Shown: positions 51,167 through 59,808 of the stretch, in pieces
Layout of the letters: the number at the start of each line of letters is the position of its first letter
Numbering within the stretch: the first letter of the stretch is position 1
Assembly: GCA_938092015.1 (NCBI GenBank)
Contig: CALKOT010000031.1
Coordinates: forward strand, 1 to 64,000
Direction of reading: 5' to 3'
Length of the DNA: 64,000 nt
Source of the DNA: an uncultured Paracoccaceae bacterium
Lineage (GTDB): Bacteria; Pseudomonadota; Alphaproteobacteria; Rhodobacterales; Rhodobacteraceae
Program-made: the position numbers and the translations under genes
The notes under the pieces: model-generated
Databases searched by the model: none
Told to the model about the DNA's origin: nothing
Seen by the model: only the letters and a program-made list of their open reading frames with translations

Positions 51167-52009
51167 TTACTTGATCCAGTCTGAGTGCGTGTCCGCCTGT
51201 TTCTTCAGGTACGCAGTTGGCTTGATGCCCCACTTGGCTTCAAGCTCAATCAGGCGACCAGACCGGTGCCAGTTGTACTGCATGCCGGACATGAAGTTAC
51301 CAAACACGCAGCTCTGCTCAGCCAATGGAACAGCTAGGCCCCATGGGTTGTCGTCTTCGCTGTCCAGCGGCATCTCAAACTCTTCCCAGTTGCCCGAAGA
51401 CAGATCTGACCCGATGGAGCTGTCATCATACACCCATGCAGTACATTTGCGGTCGCGAAGGGCTTGCTTAGCTTCGGCATTGCCGGTGAACGCGACGATT
51501 TCAACGCCATAGCGTTCCTCGACGACCGAGTTGTAGAAAGCACCCTGCTTACCGCAGACTTTCTTGCCGCGCAGATCTTCCCATTTCTTAAAGCCCAGCG
51601 CTTTTGGCGCCATGATGTTGGTGCCCGATGTATAGTAGTTCGGGCCAGGGATACCGACGATTTCGCGGCGGTCTGCCCGGTCGGACATCGTCGCGATCAT
51701 CATGTCGATCTTGCCCTGCTCAAGGAACTGCATCCGGTTGGATGACTGTACAGGGACCAGTTCCGCTTCGACGCCCATGGCGGCGGCGACGTCCATCGCC
51801 ATGTCGATTTCCATGCCGACAAGCTTGCCGCTTTCATCGCGGAAACCCCATGGCTTGTAGTCAGCCTTAACGCCGATGACGATTTTGCCCTTTTCCATGA
51901 CGCTGTTCCAAACGTCGTTGGTGCAGGCGGCATGCCCGGCGGCCATCGCGGCTGTACCGATTGCGGACAGCGCAAGCGCGCCCAGTGTGGATTTCAGAAG
52001 TGATTTCAT
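51167..52009 (-). CDS. Amino-acid-type ABC transporter binding protein
   Basis: About 280 residues from ATG 52009 (MKSLLKSTLGALALSAIGTA), with a signal peptide and cleavage near AMA-AGH. It has the SBP_bac_3 fold: GKIVIGVKADYKPWGFRDES and GMEIDMAMDVAAAMG. Several Cys residues occur in the mature part (CTND, KVCGKQG, RKCTAW, QSCVFG). It is first gene of the operon and lies next to an RpiR regulator and a dimethylglycine-type dehydrogenase, so an N-methylated amino acid is a reasonable ligand guess. Confidence 0.88.
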   Translation of the reverse strand: MKSLLKSTLGALALSAIGTAAMAAGHAACTNDVWNSVMEKGKIVIGVKADYKPWGFRDESGKLVGMEIDMAMDVAAAMGVEAELVPVQSSNRMQFLEQGKIDMMIATMSDRADRREIVGIPGPNYYTSGTNIMAPKALGFKKWEDLRGKKVCGKQGAFYNSVVEERYGVEIVAFTGNAEAKQALRDRKCTAWVYDDSSIGSDLSSGNWEEFEMPLDSEDDNPWGLAVPLAEQSCVFGNFMSGMQYNWHRSGRLIELEAKWGIKPTAYLKKQADTHSDWIK

Positions 52010-52034
52010 TGGTTCGTTTCCCTGTTTGCGACGG

Positions 52035-52883
52035 CTAATCCCGCCAATACTCTTCAAGATCGCGGCAGCGCCGCGCGGTTTCGACGATGCGTCGTTGCGC
52101 TTCGTCTCCTTTCTCCCTCACGACCATGCCGACCAGTGTCTCGATGACAAGCGCGGCGACGACATAAGAGGGGAAGAAAAGCGGGCTTCTCTCAGACACC
52201 AGCAGAACATGCTTCGCAGAACTGGTGACCGGAGAAAGACGACTATCCGTGATTGCGATCAGCGGCGCGCCTGATTTGGCGACCAGCCGCGCCGTTTCGA
52301 CAGACCGTGTCGCATAGGGCGACATCGTCAGCACCAGCGCAGCGTCACCCGGGCCAAGATCGCGTGTTTCAGCCGCCAGACTGACTGCGGCGTGGCCGAT
52401 CACGCCCCATCCATCCAGCGACATGTCAGAAAGATAGGACGCGTAATCGACGAAGGCGCGCGCACGCATTTCACCAATCAAAACGACCCGGCGCGCGTTG
52501 GCTAAAACCTTCGCCGCCGCGACCATCTCTGCTTCATCCACATCATGGAGAAGGGCCGTGATGCCCTGAATGGACAATCCGGCGTGACGGGTCAGGATGG
52601 ATTCGTTGCCCGCATCGACCCCGGGCGCGCCCAATGAGGCGGCGTAATCCACCCGGCCGCGCACCAGCGAGGCGCGGCACCGATCCTTCAGCGCCTCATA
52701 GCTTTCAAACCCTACAGCGCGGGCGAGGCGCGAAAAGGTCGGCGGCGGCAAGTTCGAAATCTCTGCAATATGGCGCAAGGACCGTGTCGCCACCTCGTCG
52801 GGATTATCCACGACAAATCGCGCCGCACGGCGCAGCTGCGGGCTAAGCGCCTCAATCCGATCAGGCGCCAGCGCTTCCGCCAT
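52035..52883 (-). CDS. MurR/RpiR family transcriptional regulator
   Basis: About 282 residues from ATG 52883 (MAEALAPDRIEALSPQLRRA); the frame extends to 52952 but runs into the divergent promoter. The N-terminal RpiR HTH (LRHIAEISNLPPPTFSRLARAVGFESY) is followed by a SIS domain (about 130-270, VVLIGEMRARAFVDY). SIS domains bind phosphosugars or other small effectors. It is divergent from the dehydrogenase and upstream of the importer, so it probably controls both. Confidence 0.85.
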   Translation of the reverse strand: MAEALAPDRIEALSPQLRRAARFVVDNPDEVATRSLRHIAEISNLPPPTFSRLARAVGFESYEALKDRCRASLVRGRVDYAASLGAPGVDAGNESILTRHAGLSIQGITALLHDVDEAEMVAAAKVLANARRVVLIGEMRARAFVDYASYLSDMSLDGWGVIGHAAVSLAAETRDLGPGDAALVLTMSPYATRSVETARLVAKSGAPLIAITDSRLSPVTSSAKHVLLVSERSPLFFPSYVVAALVIETLVGMVVREKGDEAQRRIVETARRCRDLEEYWRD

Positions 52884-52983
52884 TTCAGCCTGCACGGCGA
52901 AACCGAGAAGAAAGTTGTTGCGTTTGTTCCACCAGGTGTAAATCTGAAACAAACGAATCTATCGCTGTCAAGGAAAGATCAAA

Positions 52984-55374
52984 GTGACAGAACAAGGACT
53001 TCCCGCGCACGCCTCTGTCGTGGTCATCGGCGGCGGCGTCATGGGCTGCTCAACCCTCTACCATCTGGCGGAAATGGGCGTGACTGATGCGGTGCTTCTG
53101 GAACGCAACAAGCTGACCTCTGGCACAACGTGGCATTCGGCGGCGCAGGTTCGTGCCCTCCGCCATTCGCGGAACCTGACGCGGATGATCCAGTATTCGG
53201 TCGACCTCTATTCGCGGCTGGAAGAGGAAACCGGTCAGGCTGTTGGCTGGATCCAGAAAGGGTCTCTGTCCATCGCTACGACGCCTGATCGGTTAACTCA
53301 TATCCGGCGACAGGAGGCATTGGCCCAAGGGTTCGGCGTCAAAGCGCAATCAATCAGCAAAGATGAGGCGAAGGAACGTTGGCCACTGATGAACGCCGAT
53401 GATGTCATTGGCGCTGTCTGGTCGCCGGATGATGGGCGTGTGTCGCCGTCTGACGTCTGCGCGGCGTTGGTGAAAGGCGCAAAGACGCGCGGGGCGACGA
53501 TTTTTGAGGATACGCCTGTCACTGGCATTCTGACTGAAGGCGGACGTGTTGTGGGCGTCGATGTGGACGGTCACCGGATCAGCTGCGACGCGATCGCGGT
53601 TTGCGCCGGTCTCTGGTCGCGCGATGTCGCTGCAATGGCCGGGGCTAAGGCGCCGCTGCTGGCGTGTGAGCATTTCTATCTGCTGACAAAACCGGTCAAA
53701 GGCATCACCGGCAACATGCCGACGCTGTCAGATCACGATTCTCACCTTTATATCCGCGACGACAGTGGCGGGCTGCTGGTCGGCTGCTTTGAGCCGATGG
53801 GGAAGCCCATAGCCCCCGGAACACTTGCCGAAGATTTCGCCTTTGGTCTGTTGCCAGAAGATTGGGATCATTTTGAACCCATGATGAAAAACGCCCTCCA
53901 CCGCCTGCCCCCACTGGAAACGGCAGAGGTAAAGATGCTTCTGAATGGCCCGGAAAGCTTCACCCCCGACGGCATGTTCATACTGGGTGAGACTGCGGAA
54001 ACGCAAGGTTTGTATCTTGGCTGCGGTATGAATTCAGTCGGTCTGGCGTCTGGCGGCGGCGCGGGAATGAACCTTGCTCATCTGATCACCAAAGGCCGCA
54101 CGGCTTATGATCTGGGGGAGGCTGACGCCAAACGGTTCGCGCCGGTCTTTGACAATGTTGAACACCTGATGGCCCGCGCGCCTGAAATTTTGGGGACCCA
54201 TTACGAAATCGCTTATCCCGGCAAACAGTTGAAAACGGCGCGCAGCCTGCGGCGGGGTCCGCTAGCAGCGATGCACAAATCCGCAGGCGCTGTCACCGGC
54301 CAGTTCTACGGATGGGAAAGGCCCCTTTACTATGGCGAAGCACCCAAAGAACTGACGTTTGACCGACCTGACTGGCACGACGCTGTCGATGCAGAAGTTC
54401 GTGCGGCGCATGAAGCTGCTGCGGTCTTTGATCTGTCACCGTTCGGCAAGATCGATGTCCAGGGTCCCGATGCTGAGGCGTTCATGCGCCATGTCTGCGC
54501 AGGGTTCATGTCCCAGCCCGCAGGTTCGGTGATCTATTCCGCCGTGCTCAATGAGCGTGGTTGTTTTGAAAGCGACATCACCGCCCAGCGGATCGCACAC
54601 GATCACTATCGGGTTTTCACCGGCGTCGCCGCAATCGCACGTGATCTTGCATGGTTCACCCGGCAGCAAAATGGCTTTGACGTCAGCCTGCGCGACACGA
54701 CCGAGACCTACGCGCAGATCGCGCTGATGGGCCCTGATGCCGCGTGTATTGTATCGGAATGTGGCGCAGGAGAACTGGTGGATCTACGCTATTTTCAGGT
54801 CGGACCAGCGTATATCGCAGGCAAGCATGTTCGCGCTACACGAATGTCCTATGTCGGCGAAGCTGGCTGGGAAATCACCATGAAGGCGGAAAATGCCGAG
54901 GCCATCGTGCGCGCCTTATGCCAAGCTGGCGCGCAGCTTGCCGGCCTATATGCCCAAACTTCGATGCGCATCGAAAAAGGCTATCGCGCTATGGGCCATG
55001 AGCTTGATAGCGATGTTACGCCAGTCGATGTTGGCCTTGATGGCGCCGTTTCGAAGACAAGGGAATTTGTCGGTTCAAAAACGCTTACCGAACGTCGGAA
55101 AAGCGCTTCCGACAAGAAGGTCGTTACGTTGGTATTTGCTGATCTGAATGCAAATCCGCTTGGCCACGAACCCATTTTTCTGGACGGAATGATCATTGGT
55201 CAGACGACTTCTGCCGCATTTGGGCGGCGTATCAATGCGCCCATCGCGCTGGCGTTCGTTGAAACAACGGCCGATGAGGCAGCGGTGGAAGTCAGCATCG
55301 CTGGCGTAAAGCACCTTGCCCAAATGCAATCACAGCCAGCATTTGATCCAGATGGTCTGAGGATGAAAAGTTAA
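52984..55374 (+). CDS. Dimethylglycine/sarcosine dehydrogenase family protein (FAD-GcvT)
   Basis: A 796-residue two-part enzyme. Residues about 8-400 form a DAO-type FAD domain: VVVIGGGVMGCSTLYHLAEMG, and GTTWHSAAQVRAL whose His is the FAD-linking residue in dimethylglycine dehydrogenase. Residues about 430-790 form a GcvT/aminomethyltransferase domain (SYVGEAGWEITM, RIEKGYRAMGHEL) that passes the released one-carbon unit to folate. The reaction is oxidative demethylation of dimethylglycine, sarcosine or a related N-methyl amino acid. It is divergent from the RpiR gene. Confidence 0.9.
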   Translation: MTEQGLPAHASVVVIGGGVMGCSTLYHLAEMGVTDAVLLERNKLTSGTTWHSAAQVRALRHSRNLTRMIQYSVDLYSRLEEETGQAVGWIQKGSLSIATTPDRLTHIRRQEALAQGFGVKAQSISKDEAKERWPLMNADDVIGAVWSPDDGRVSPSDVCAALVKGAKTRGATIFEDTPVTGILTEGGRVVGVDVDGHRISCDAIAVCAGLWSRDVAAMAGAKAPLLACEHFYLLTKPVKGITGNMPTLSDHDSHLYIRDDSGGLLVGCFEPMGKPIAPGTLAEDFAFGLLPEDWDHFEPMMKNALHRLPPLETAEVKMLLNGPESFTPDGMFILGETAETQGLYLGCGMNSVGLASGGGAGMNLAHLITKGRTAYDLGEADAKRFAPVFDNVEHLMARAPEILGTHYEIAYPGKQLKTARSLRRGPLAAMHKSAGAVTGQFYGWERPLYYGEAPKELTFDRPDWHDAVDAEVRAAHEAAAVFDLSPFGKIDVQGPDAEAFMRHVCAGFMSQPAGSVIYSAVLNERGCFESDITAQRIAHDHYRVFTGVAAIARDLAWFTRQQNGFDVSLRDTTETYAQIALMGPDAACIVSECGAGELVDLRYFQVGPAYIAGKHVRATRMSYVGEAGWEITMKAENAEAIVRALCQAGAQLAGLYAQTSMRIEKGYRAMGHELDSDVTPVDVGLDGAVSKTREFVGSKTLTERRKSASDKKVVTLVFADLNANPLGHEPIFLDGMIIGQTTSAAFGRRINAPIALAFVETTADEAAVEVSIAGVKHLAQMQSQPAFDPDGLRMKS

Positions 55375-55422
55375 GAAGCAGCCGCGACGCCCGGCTACAC
55401 GAATGGTTCTAGCACATGCCAC

Positions 55423-55887
55423 TCACCCGCTGAGACGATCCACCAGTTTAGCGTGCGGGCCGACCAACGTCGCATTGTGTTCAGTGGAATCTGTTATGGC
55501 GTACTCGCTGTGCCGGACACGCCAAACACCATTTGTTTCCGCAAGAACGGACAGTACATCGAAGGGCTGCTGAACCAGTTCTTCGCCAGAAAACACATGC
55601 GTTTGATGCGTTGAAACGATGCAGGTCGGATTGCGATACTCAGCATCAACGATATGCCGATCCACCCGGGTCATGCCTATCTTCTGATAGTAGGCGCGCA
55701 CGTCGTTAAAGACGGCCTCCAATTCGGCACGGGTTTCTATTACGCGGCGACCGTCGAACGTTTCCATCTCTTTTGGCAGGGTAAAACAGTCTGCAAACAG
55801 GTCGAAATCACCAGAGGTTAGCCCTCGGCCACTGCGATCCAGAAGGTCTTCGGCGACCTCTCACGCGATCTTTTCAGGTTTTGACAT
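55423..55887 (-). pseudogene. SnoaL/NTF2-like protein with TGA at codon 9
   Basis: The frame from ATG 55887 reads MSKPEKIA-stop-EVAEDLLDRSGRGLTSGDFDLF and continues to METFDGRRVIETRAELEAVF and the rest of a small SnoaL-type cone domain. TGA is at 55861-55863, most simply from CGA. A shorter product could start at 55767 (114 residues) but would lack the first helix of the fold. No specific function is known. Confidence 0.65.
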
Positions 55888-55998
55888 ACGCCTCCGCAAC
55901 CTAAACCGATGCCGCCACAGCAATTGGTTTTACAATGCATTCGACGATTGGCGGGTTCAAGAGATAAAACCACAGGATGAATCAAGATTTGTAGAAAA

Positions 55999-56661
55999 TT
56001 ACCTTAAATTGACTCGCAACGCCGCGGCTGCAGCGAAGGGCGTGATCGCCAGCGCCGCCAGGGTGACGGCGCCCTGCAGCGCCAGTGGCGACAGATAATC
56101 TAGGTCAATTGACGCCCGTTCTATTGCGCGAGCGCCCAGAACCATCGTCGGCAGATAAAGCGGCATCACGAGAAGGGATAAGAGCAGCCCGCCGCGTCTG
56201 ACCCCAACGGTCAACGCCGCCCCAATGGCGCCAATAAGCGATAAGGCAGGTGTGCCGATCAGAAGGGACGCCATCAGCGCGACATAGGCGCCCGGCGCCA
56301 AATTCAGGGTGATCGCAAGCAAAGGCGCAACAATGATCAGTGGCACGCCCGTTGTGACCCAATGCGCTGCAGCCTTGGCCAGTACCGACATTTCCAGTGG
56401 CGCAGGGGCGAGCATAATGTGGTCCAGCGAACCATCCTCAAAATCTGCCTGAAACAAGCGGTCGAGCGATAGGAGGCAGGCAAGCAACGCTGACACCCAC
56501 AAAACCCCGCCTGCCACCCGTGCCAACACGTCAAGTGAGCCACCCACGCCAATGGGAATCATCGTCACCGCCATGACGAAAAACGCGCCGGCCATCAGAC
56601 CGCCACCGCCGATGCGAAAAGCGAGGCGAAGGTCGCGCCGGAACAAGGCAAACACGCTCAT
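55999..56661 (-). CDS. ccmB: Haem exporter membrane subunit CcmB
   Basis: A 220-residue membrane protein with six spans. LFRRDLRLAFRIGGGGLMAG, DFEDGSLDHIMLAPAPLEM and LPLYLPTMVLGARA are CcmB signatures. With CcmA it forms the ABC part of system I cytochrome c maturation, releasing haem-CcmE from CcmC. The expected ccmC, ccmD and thioredoxin-like genes do not follow; a broken SnoaL gene comes next. Confidence 0.93.
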   Translation of the reverse strand: MSVFALFRRDLRLAFRIGGGGLMAGAFFVMAVTMIPIGVGGSLDVLARVAGGVLWVSALLACLLSLDRLFQADFEDGSLDHIMLAPAPLEMSVLAKAAAHWVTTGVPLIIVAPLLAITLNLAPGAYVALMASLLIGTPALSLIGAIGAALTVGVRRGGLLLSLLVMPLYLPTMVLGARAIERASIDLDYLSPLALQGAVTLAALAITPFAAAAALRVNLR

Positions 56662-56671
56662 GATGCCACCT

Positions 56672-57334
56672 TCACGACCACGCGCCGGTCAAGAAGGGAT
56701 CGCCTTCGTCAGCGGTGCGCTCAGACGGTGGTGCGATTTCAATTCTTGGTCCTTCGGGCAGGCCAATTTCGATATGCGTGGCGGCGAGGGCGATGCCGCC
56801 AGCCGCACAATGGATTGAGACCGCCTCAGCGAACAGAGCGACCGAGGCCGCATCAAGCGACACCGTCGGTTCATCCAGCAACCAGACAGAGCGGTTCATG
56901 ACCAAAAGCCGCGACAGGCCCAGGCGCCGCTTTTGCCCGGCGGAACAATACCCCGCTGGCGTGCCGGCGATGACAGTGAGATCGAATGCTGCGAGCGCAG
57001 GCTCAACCCCAACAGCGGGTGTTTCGTATAGCGCAGCCCAGGACGCGAGGTTTTCGCGAACTGACAATGCAGGCTTTACTGCGTCCAAATGGCCTGCATA
57101 GGCGATGTGCGAAGTGAACTCTTCGCGGTCACCCTTCAGGCTTAGGTCATCCAACCGCGCGTCGCCTGTCGTCATCGGCAACAGTCCTGCCAAGGCGCGC
57201 AGAAGTGTTGATTTGCCAGCCCCGTTAGGCCCACGCAGCACGCCCGCCTGTCCGGCTGCAACGGCGAAACCCGGGGCGGACAGGGCCAGCCGCCCGCCAC
57301 GCTCAACTTCAATTGGGTCCGCCTGCAAGATCAT
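56672..57334 (-). CDS. ccmA: Haem exporter ATPase CcmA
   Basis: A 220-residue ATPase. Walker A GPNGAGKST, the CcmA-type CSAGQKRRLGLSRL signature (in place of LSGGQ) and VWLLDEPTVSLD are clear. GAGG precedes the ATG. The CcmB gene follows directly, 10 bases away. It is required for c-type cytochromes such as the one at 5363. Confidence 0.93.
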   Translation of the reverse strand: MILQADPIEVERGGRLALSAPGFAVAAGQAGVLRGPNGAGKSTLLRALAGLLPMTTGDARLDDLSLKGDREEFTSHIAYAGHLDAVKPALSVRENLASWAALYETPAVGVEPALAAFDLTVIAGTPAGYCSAGQKRRLGLSRLLVMNRSVWLLDEPTVSLDAASVALFAEAVSIHCAAGGIALAATHIEIGLPEGPRIEIAPPSERTADEGDPFLTGAWS

Positions 57335-57406
57335 GCATCCTCTTTATCCGGTTCACCCGGCGGGTCAAATCCAGAGGGTAGGATCTGATGGGCGTGTTGG
57401 AATAGA

Positions 57407-57434
57407 AAAAGGCGGGCCCGGGGGTCCGCCTTTT
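57407..57434 (-). terminator. Rho-independent terminator after tauC
   Basis: AAAAGGCGG (57407-57415) pairs with CCGCCTTTT (57426-57434). On the minus strand it is followed by TTTTTCTATT. It lies about 100 bases after the tauC stop and before ccmA. A second hairpin, GCGGCGC/GCGCCGC (57489-57511), lies between the stop and this terminator. Confidence 0.85.
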
Positions 57435-57535
57435 GGGTTGGTTCAGCGCAGGCTCTCGATGTTTCTGTGAAACATCTGCCGCGATGATGCGGCGCCTTGG
57501 TGAAGCGCCGCACGTCTTTCGCGTTGCGAAAAACT

Positions 57536-58858
57536 TTAGCCCTTACCCTTCCAAGGGATCAGCCGGTTCTCAGCTTTGCGCATCAGAATATCGATGCCGT
57601 AGCCAATGATGCCGATGATTATGATGCCGACGATGACGATGTCGGTCAGCTGGAACTTCGACGCCGCGATGATCATCTTACCGGCGCCTTTCTCAGCGGC
57701 CACCAGTTCGGCGGCGACCACTGTGCCCCAACAAACCCCCATTGCAACCCGCGCGCCGGTGAAGATCTCAGGCAGCGAGTTGGGCAGGATCACCTTGCGC
57801 AGCAACTGAGACTTGGACGCCCCCAGCGAATACGCCGCGTGAACCTTCGAGATGTTCACACCGGACACCCCGGCCCGTGCAGCAATTGTCATGATCCAGA
57901 GCGAGGCCAGGAACAGCAGGGATATTTTACCCTGCTCCCAGATCCCGAACCAGATGATGATCAGCGGGATCAGGGCCAGCGGCGGAACGGGTCGCATGAA
58001 CTCCACCAGCGGATCGAACCAGCCGCGTAGCCAGCCGTTCAGGCCCATCGCAAAGCCCAGCGGAATGCCAAAGAGCGCGCCGAGGGCAAAGCCGATGACA
58101 ACGCGGGACAGGGACCAAAAGACGTTCTCCCAAAGACCGACGTTCTGATAGCCGTTGGCGTTTAGATCGAGAAACGTGCTCCACACCTGCTCTGGTGGGG
58201 GCAGATACAACGCCTCCATCGTCATGCCGGGGTACGGCGCGATGGAAAGTGAGCCCTTCTTGGTCATCTTTAGTGAGCCGCCATCGTAGTCGACCGTCTG
58301 ATCCGCCTCGATGGGCTGGCTATTGATGTGCGTGACACGGAAGCCGTCTTCCTTGCCGCCCTCGTCGTTGTTCTGCGCTTTCAGCAGTTTTGACCGGCGG
58401 ACTTTCACTTGCACGACATCATCCACAGCAAACCCGTCTGCGGCGCCGATTTCGGTCAGCGTTGGCGTGTCGCCTTCTTCATGCGTGTGCACGAAAACGG
58501 TGCCAGTGTCAGATTGGCCTGCAGCGTTGACGGCGGTGTACTCAAACGTCGCCACACCCTGATGCGGGCCGGGCAGGATGGGGGGCGCGAACTTCGACCC
58601 TGTTGCGATGCCCCAGAGAAGGAAGATCGCAATGACGCCCAGCACGGACGCCAGGCGGTTTGCAGAGACAGAGCTTTCGTCGCCAAAGGTGACGGTCTTG
58701 AGGGAATTGAAGCCCTCTTCTTTTTTCCGGCCCTGCAGGATCAGCTTAGCGACGAACGCACAGCTAGCCGCGATGGCCACGTAAAGTAGGAAAATACCCG
58801 TGATGCCGATGGCCATCCACAGGGTCGTTACGATCAGTTCGCCAACTTCTTCCAACAT
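57536..58858 (-). CDS. tauC: Taurine-type ABC permease TauC with long N-terminal extension
   Basis: A 440-residue permease. Residues about 230-435 are the usual TauC/SsuC core (spans plus AAYSLGASKSQLLRKVILPNSLPEIFTG as EAA loop). The first 230 residues are extra: a membrane span (about 8-38), a cytoplasmic linker, a second span (about 68-86) and a roughly 130-residue hydrophilic, probably periplasmic, segment with FEYTAVNAAGQSDTGTVFV. Typical TauC has about 260-280 residues. The start follows tauB closely, with GGAGGG upstream. Confidence 0.85.
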   Translation of the reverse strand: MLEEVGELIVTTLWMAIGITGIFLLYVAIAASCAFVAKLILQGRKKEEGFNSLKTVTFGDESSVSANRLASVLGVIAIFLLWGIATGSKFAPPILPGPHQGVATFEYTAVNAAGQSDTGTVFVHTHEEGDTPTLTEIGAADGFAVDDVVQVKVRRSKLLKAQNNDEGGKEDGFRVTHINSQPIEADQTVDYDGGSLKMTKKGSLSIAPYPGMTMEALYLPPPEQVWSTFLDLNANGYQNVGLWENVFWSLSRVVIGFALGALFGIPLGFAMGLNGWLRGWFDPLVEFMRPVPPLALIPLIIIWFGIWEQGKISLLFLASLWIMTIAARAGVSGVNISKVHAAYSLGASKSQLLRKVILPNSLPEIFTGARVAMGVCWGTVVAAELVAAEKGAGKMIIAASKFQLTDIVIVGIIIIGIIGYGIDILMRKAENRLIPWKGKG

Positions 58859-58860
58859 GA

Positions 58861-59661
58861 TCAGCCCTCCTTCCGGCCCATAATTTCTTCTTCCATGTCC
58901 CAGATCATGTTGAGGATCTCATCACGTTTGGGACCGAAATCGGGGTGTTTCTTGACTTCGCGAAGGTCGGCGCCAGCGCCGATTTCAGCAAAGGGAAGGC
59001 GGTATTCCTTGTGGACGCGGCCGGGGCGCGGGGCCATGACCAGCAGGCGCTCACCCAGCAACAGCGCCTCTTCAACCGAGTGGGTGATCAGGATGATCGT
59101 CTTGCCGGTTTCTTTCCACAGCTTCAAAACCAGCGCCTGCATTTTCTCGCGGGTCAGCGCGTCGAGGGCGCCAAGCGGCTCGTCCATCAGAACCACATCA
59201 GGCTCATTCGCTAGGCAGCGGGCCAGGGCCACACGCTGCTGCATGCCGCCGGAAAGCTCATAGATCATTTTCTTCGAGAATTCCTGCAGACCGACGATGT
59301 CGAGCAGTTCTTCGACGATCTTGTCGATCTCAGCCTGCGGCGTGCCCTTCATCTTGGGGCCGAAGCCGATGTTGTCAGAAACGCTCATCCATTCGAACAG
59401 GGCGCCTTTCTGGAACACCATACCGCGCGCTGGATGCGGGCCAGTCACAACGTCTTCGCCCAATCGGCTGTGACCGCTGGTCGGCGCCAGAAAACCTGCA
59501 AGGATGTTCAGCAATGTCGTCTTTCCGCAGCCCGAAGGGCCCAGAACCGACATCAGCTCACCTTCCTTGATATCCAGATTGATGTTTTTCAGCGCCTCGA
59601 CGGACCCGCCGCCCGGCAACTGAAAGGTCATTGAAATATCGTCAATGATTAGGCCTGACAT
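58861..59661 (-). CDS. tauB: Taurine-type ABC ATPase TauB
   Basis: A 266-residue ATPase. Walker [10 protein letters not shown], signature LSGGMQQR, Walker B VVLMDEPLGALD and LITHSVEEALLLGERL are as in TauB/SsuB. It lies between the tauA stem-loop and tauC. Confidence 0.9.
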   Translation of the reverse strand: MSGLIIDDISMTFQLPGGGSVEALKNINLDIKEGELMSVLGPSGCGKTTLLNILAGFLAPTSGHSRLGEDVVTGPHPARGMVFQKGALFEWMSVSDNIGFGPKMKGTPQAEIDKIVEELLDIVGLQEFSKKMIYELSGGMQQRVALARCLANEPDVVLMDEPLGALDALTREKMQALVLKLWKETGKTIILITHSVEEALLLGERLLVMAPRPGRVHKEYRLPFAEIGAGADLREVKKHPDFGPKRDEILNMIWDMEEEIMGRKEG

Positions 59662-59701
59662 TCGCGCCGCCTCTGGTGAATTGGTGTTTCTTTACGCAAA
59701 A

Positions 59702-59729
59702 GGCGCGGCCATCTTTCGATAGCCACGCC
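59702..59729 (-). other. Stem-loop after tauA
   Basis: GGCG-C-GGC (59702-59709) pairs with GCC-A-CGCC (59722-59729) with one internal mismatch, between tauA and tauB. The placement matches the stem-loops that follow three other binding-protein genes here. Confidence 0.45.
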
Positions 59730-59808
59730 CCATTGCTTTCGAACCTCACCACTAAGCGGCGGTTAAGCTTTGGTTGCAAGCCAAACCAGCGCTTTGAGTG
59801 AGAACCGC

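Noticed and set aside
51114-51233. N-terminal extension of the HisQ-like permease to 51233
   Set aside because: It would translate across the stem-loop and the end of the binding-protein gene; ATG 51113 has a proper ribosome site.
236-55887. Stop-codon reassignment as explanation for the in-frame stops
   Set aside because: TAG, TAA and TGA are all found inside disrupted genes, and all three also end normal genes here; indels accompany several of the stops.
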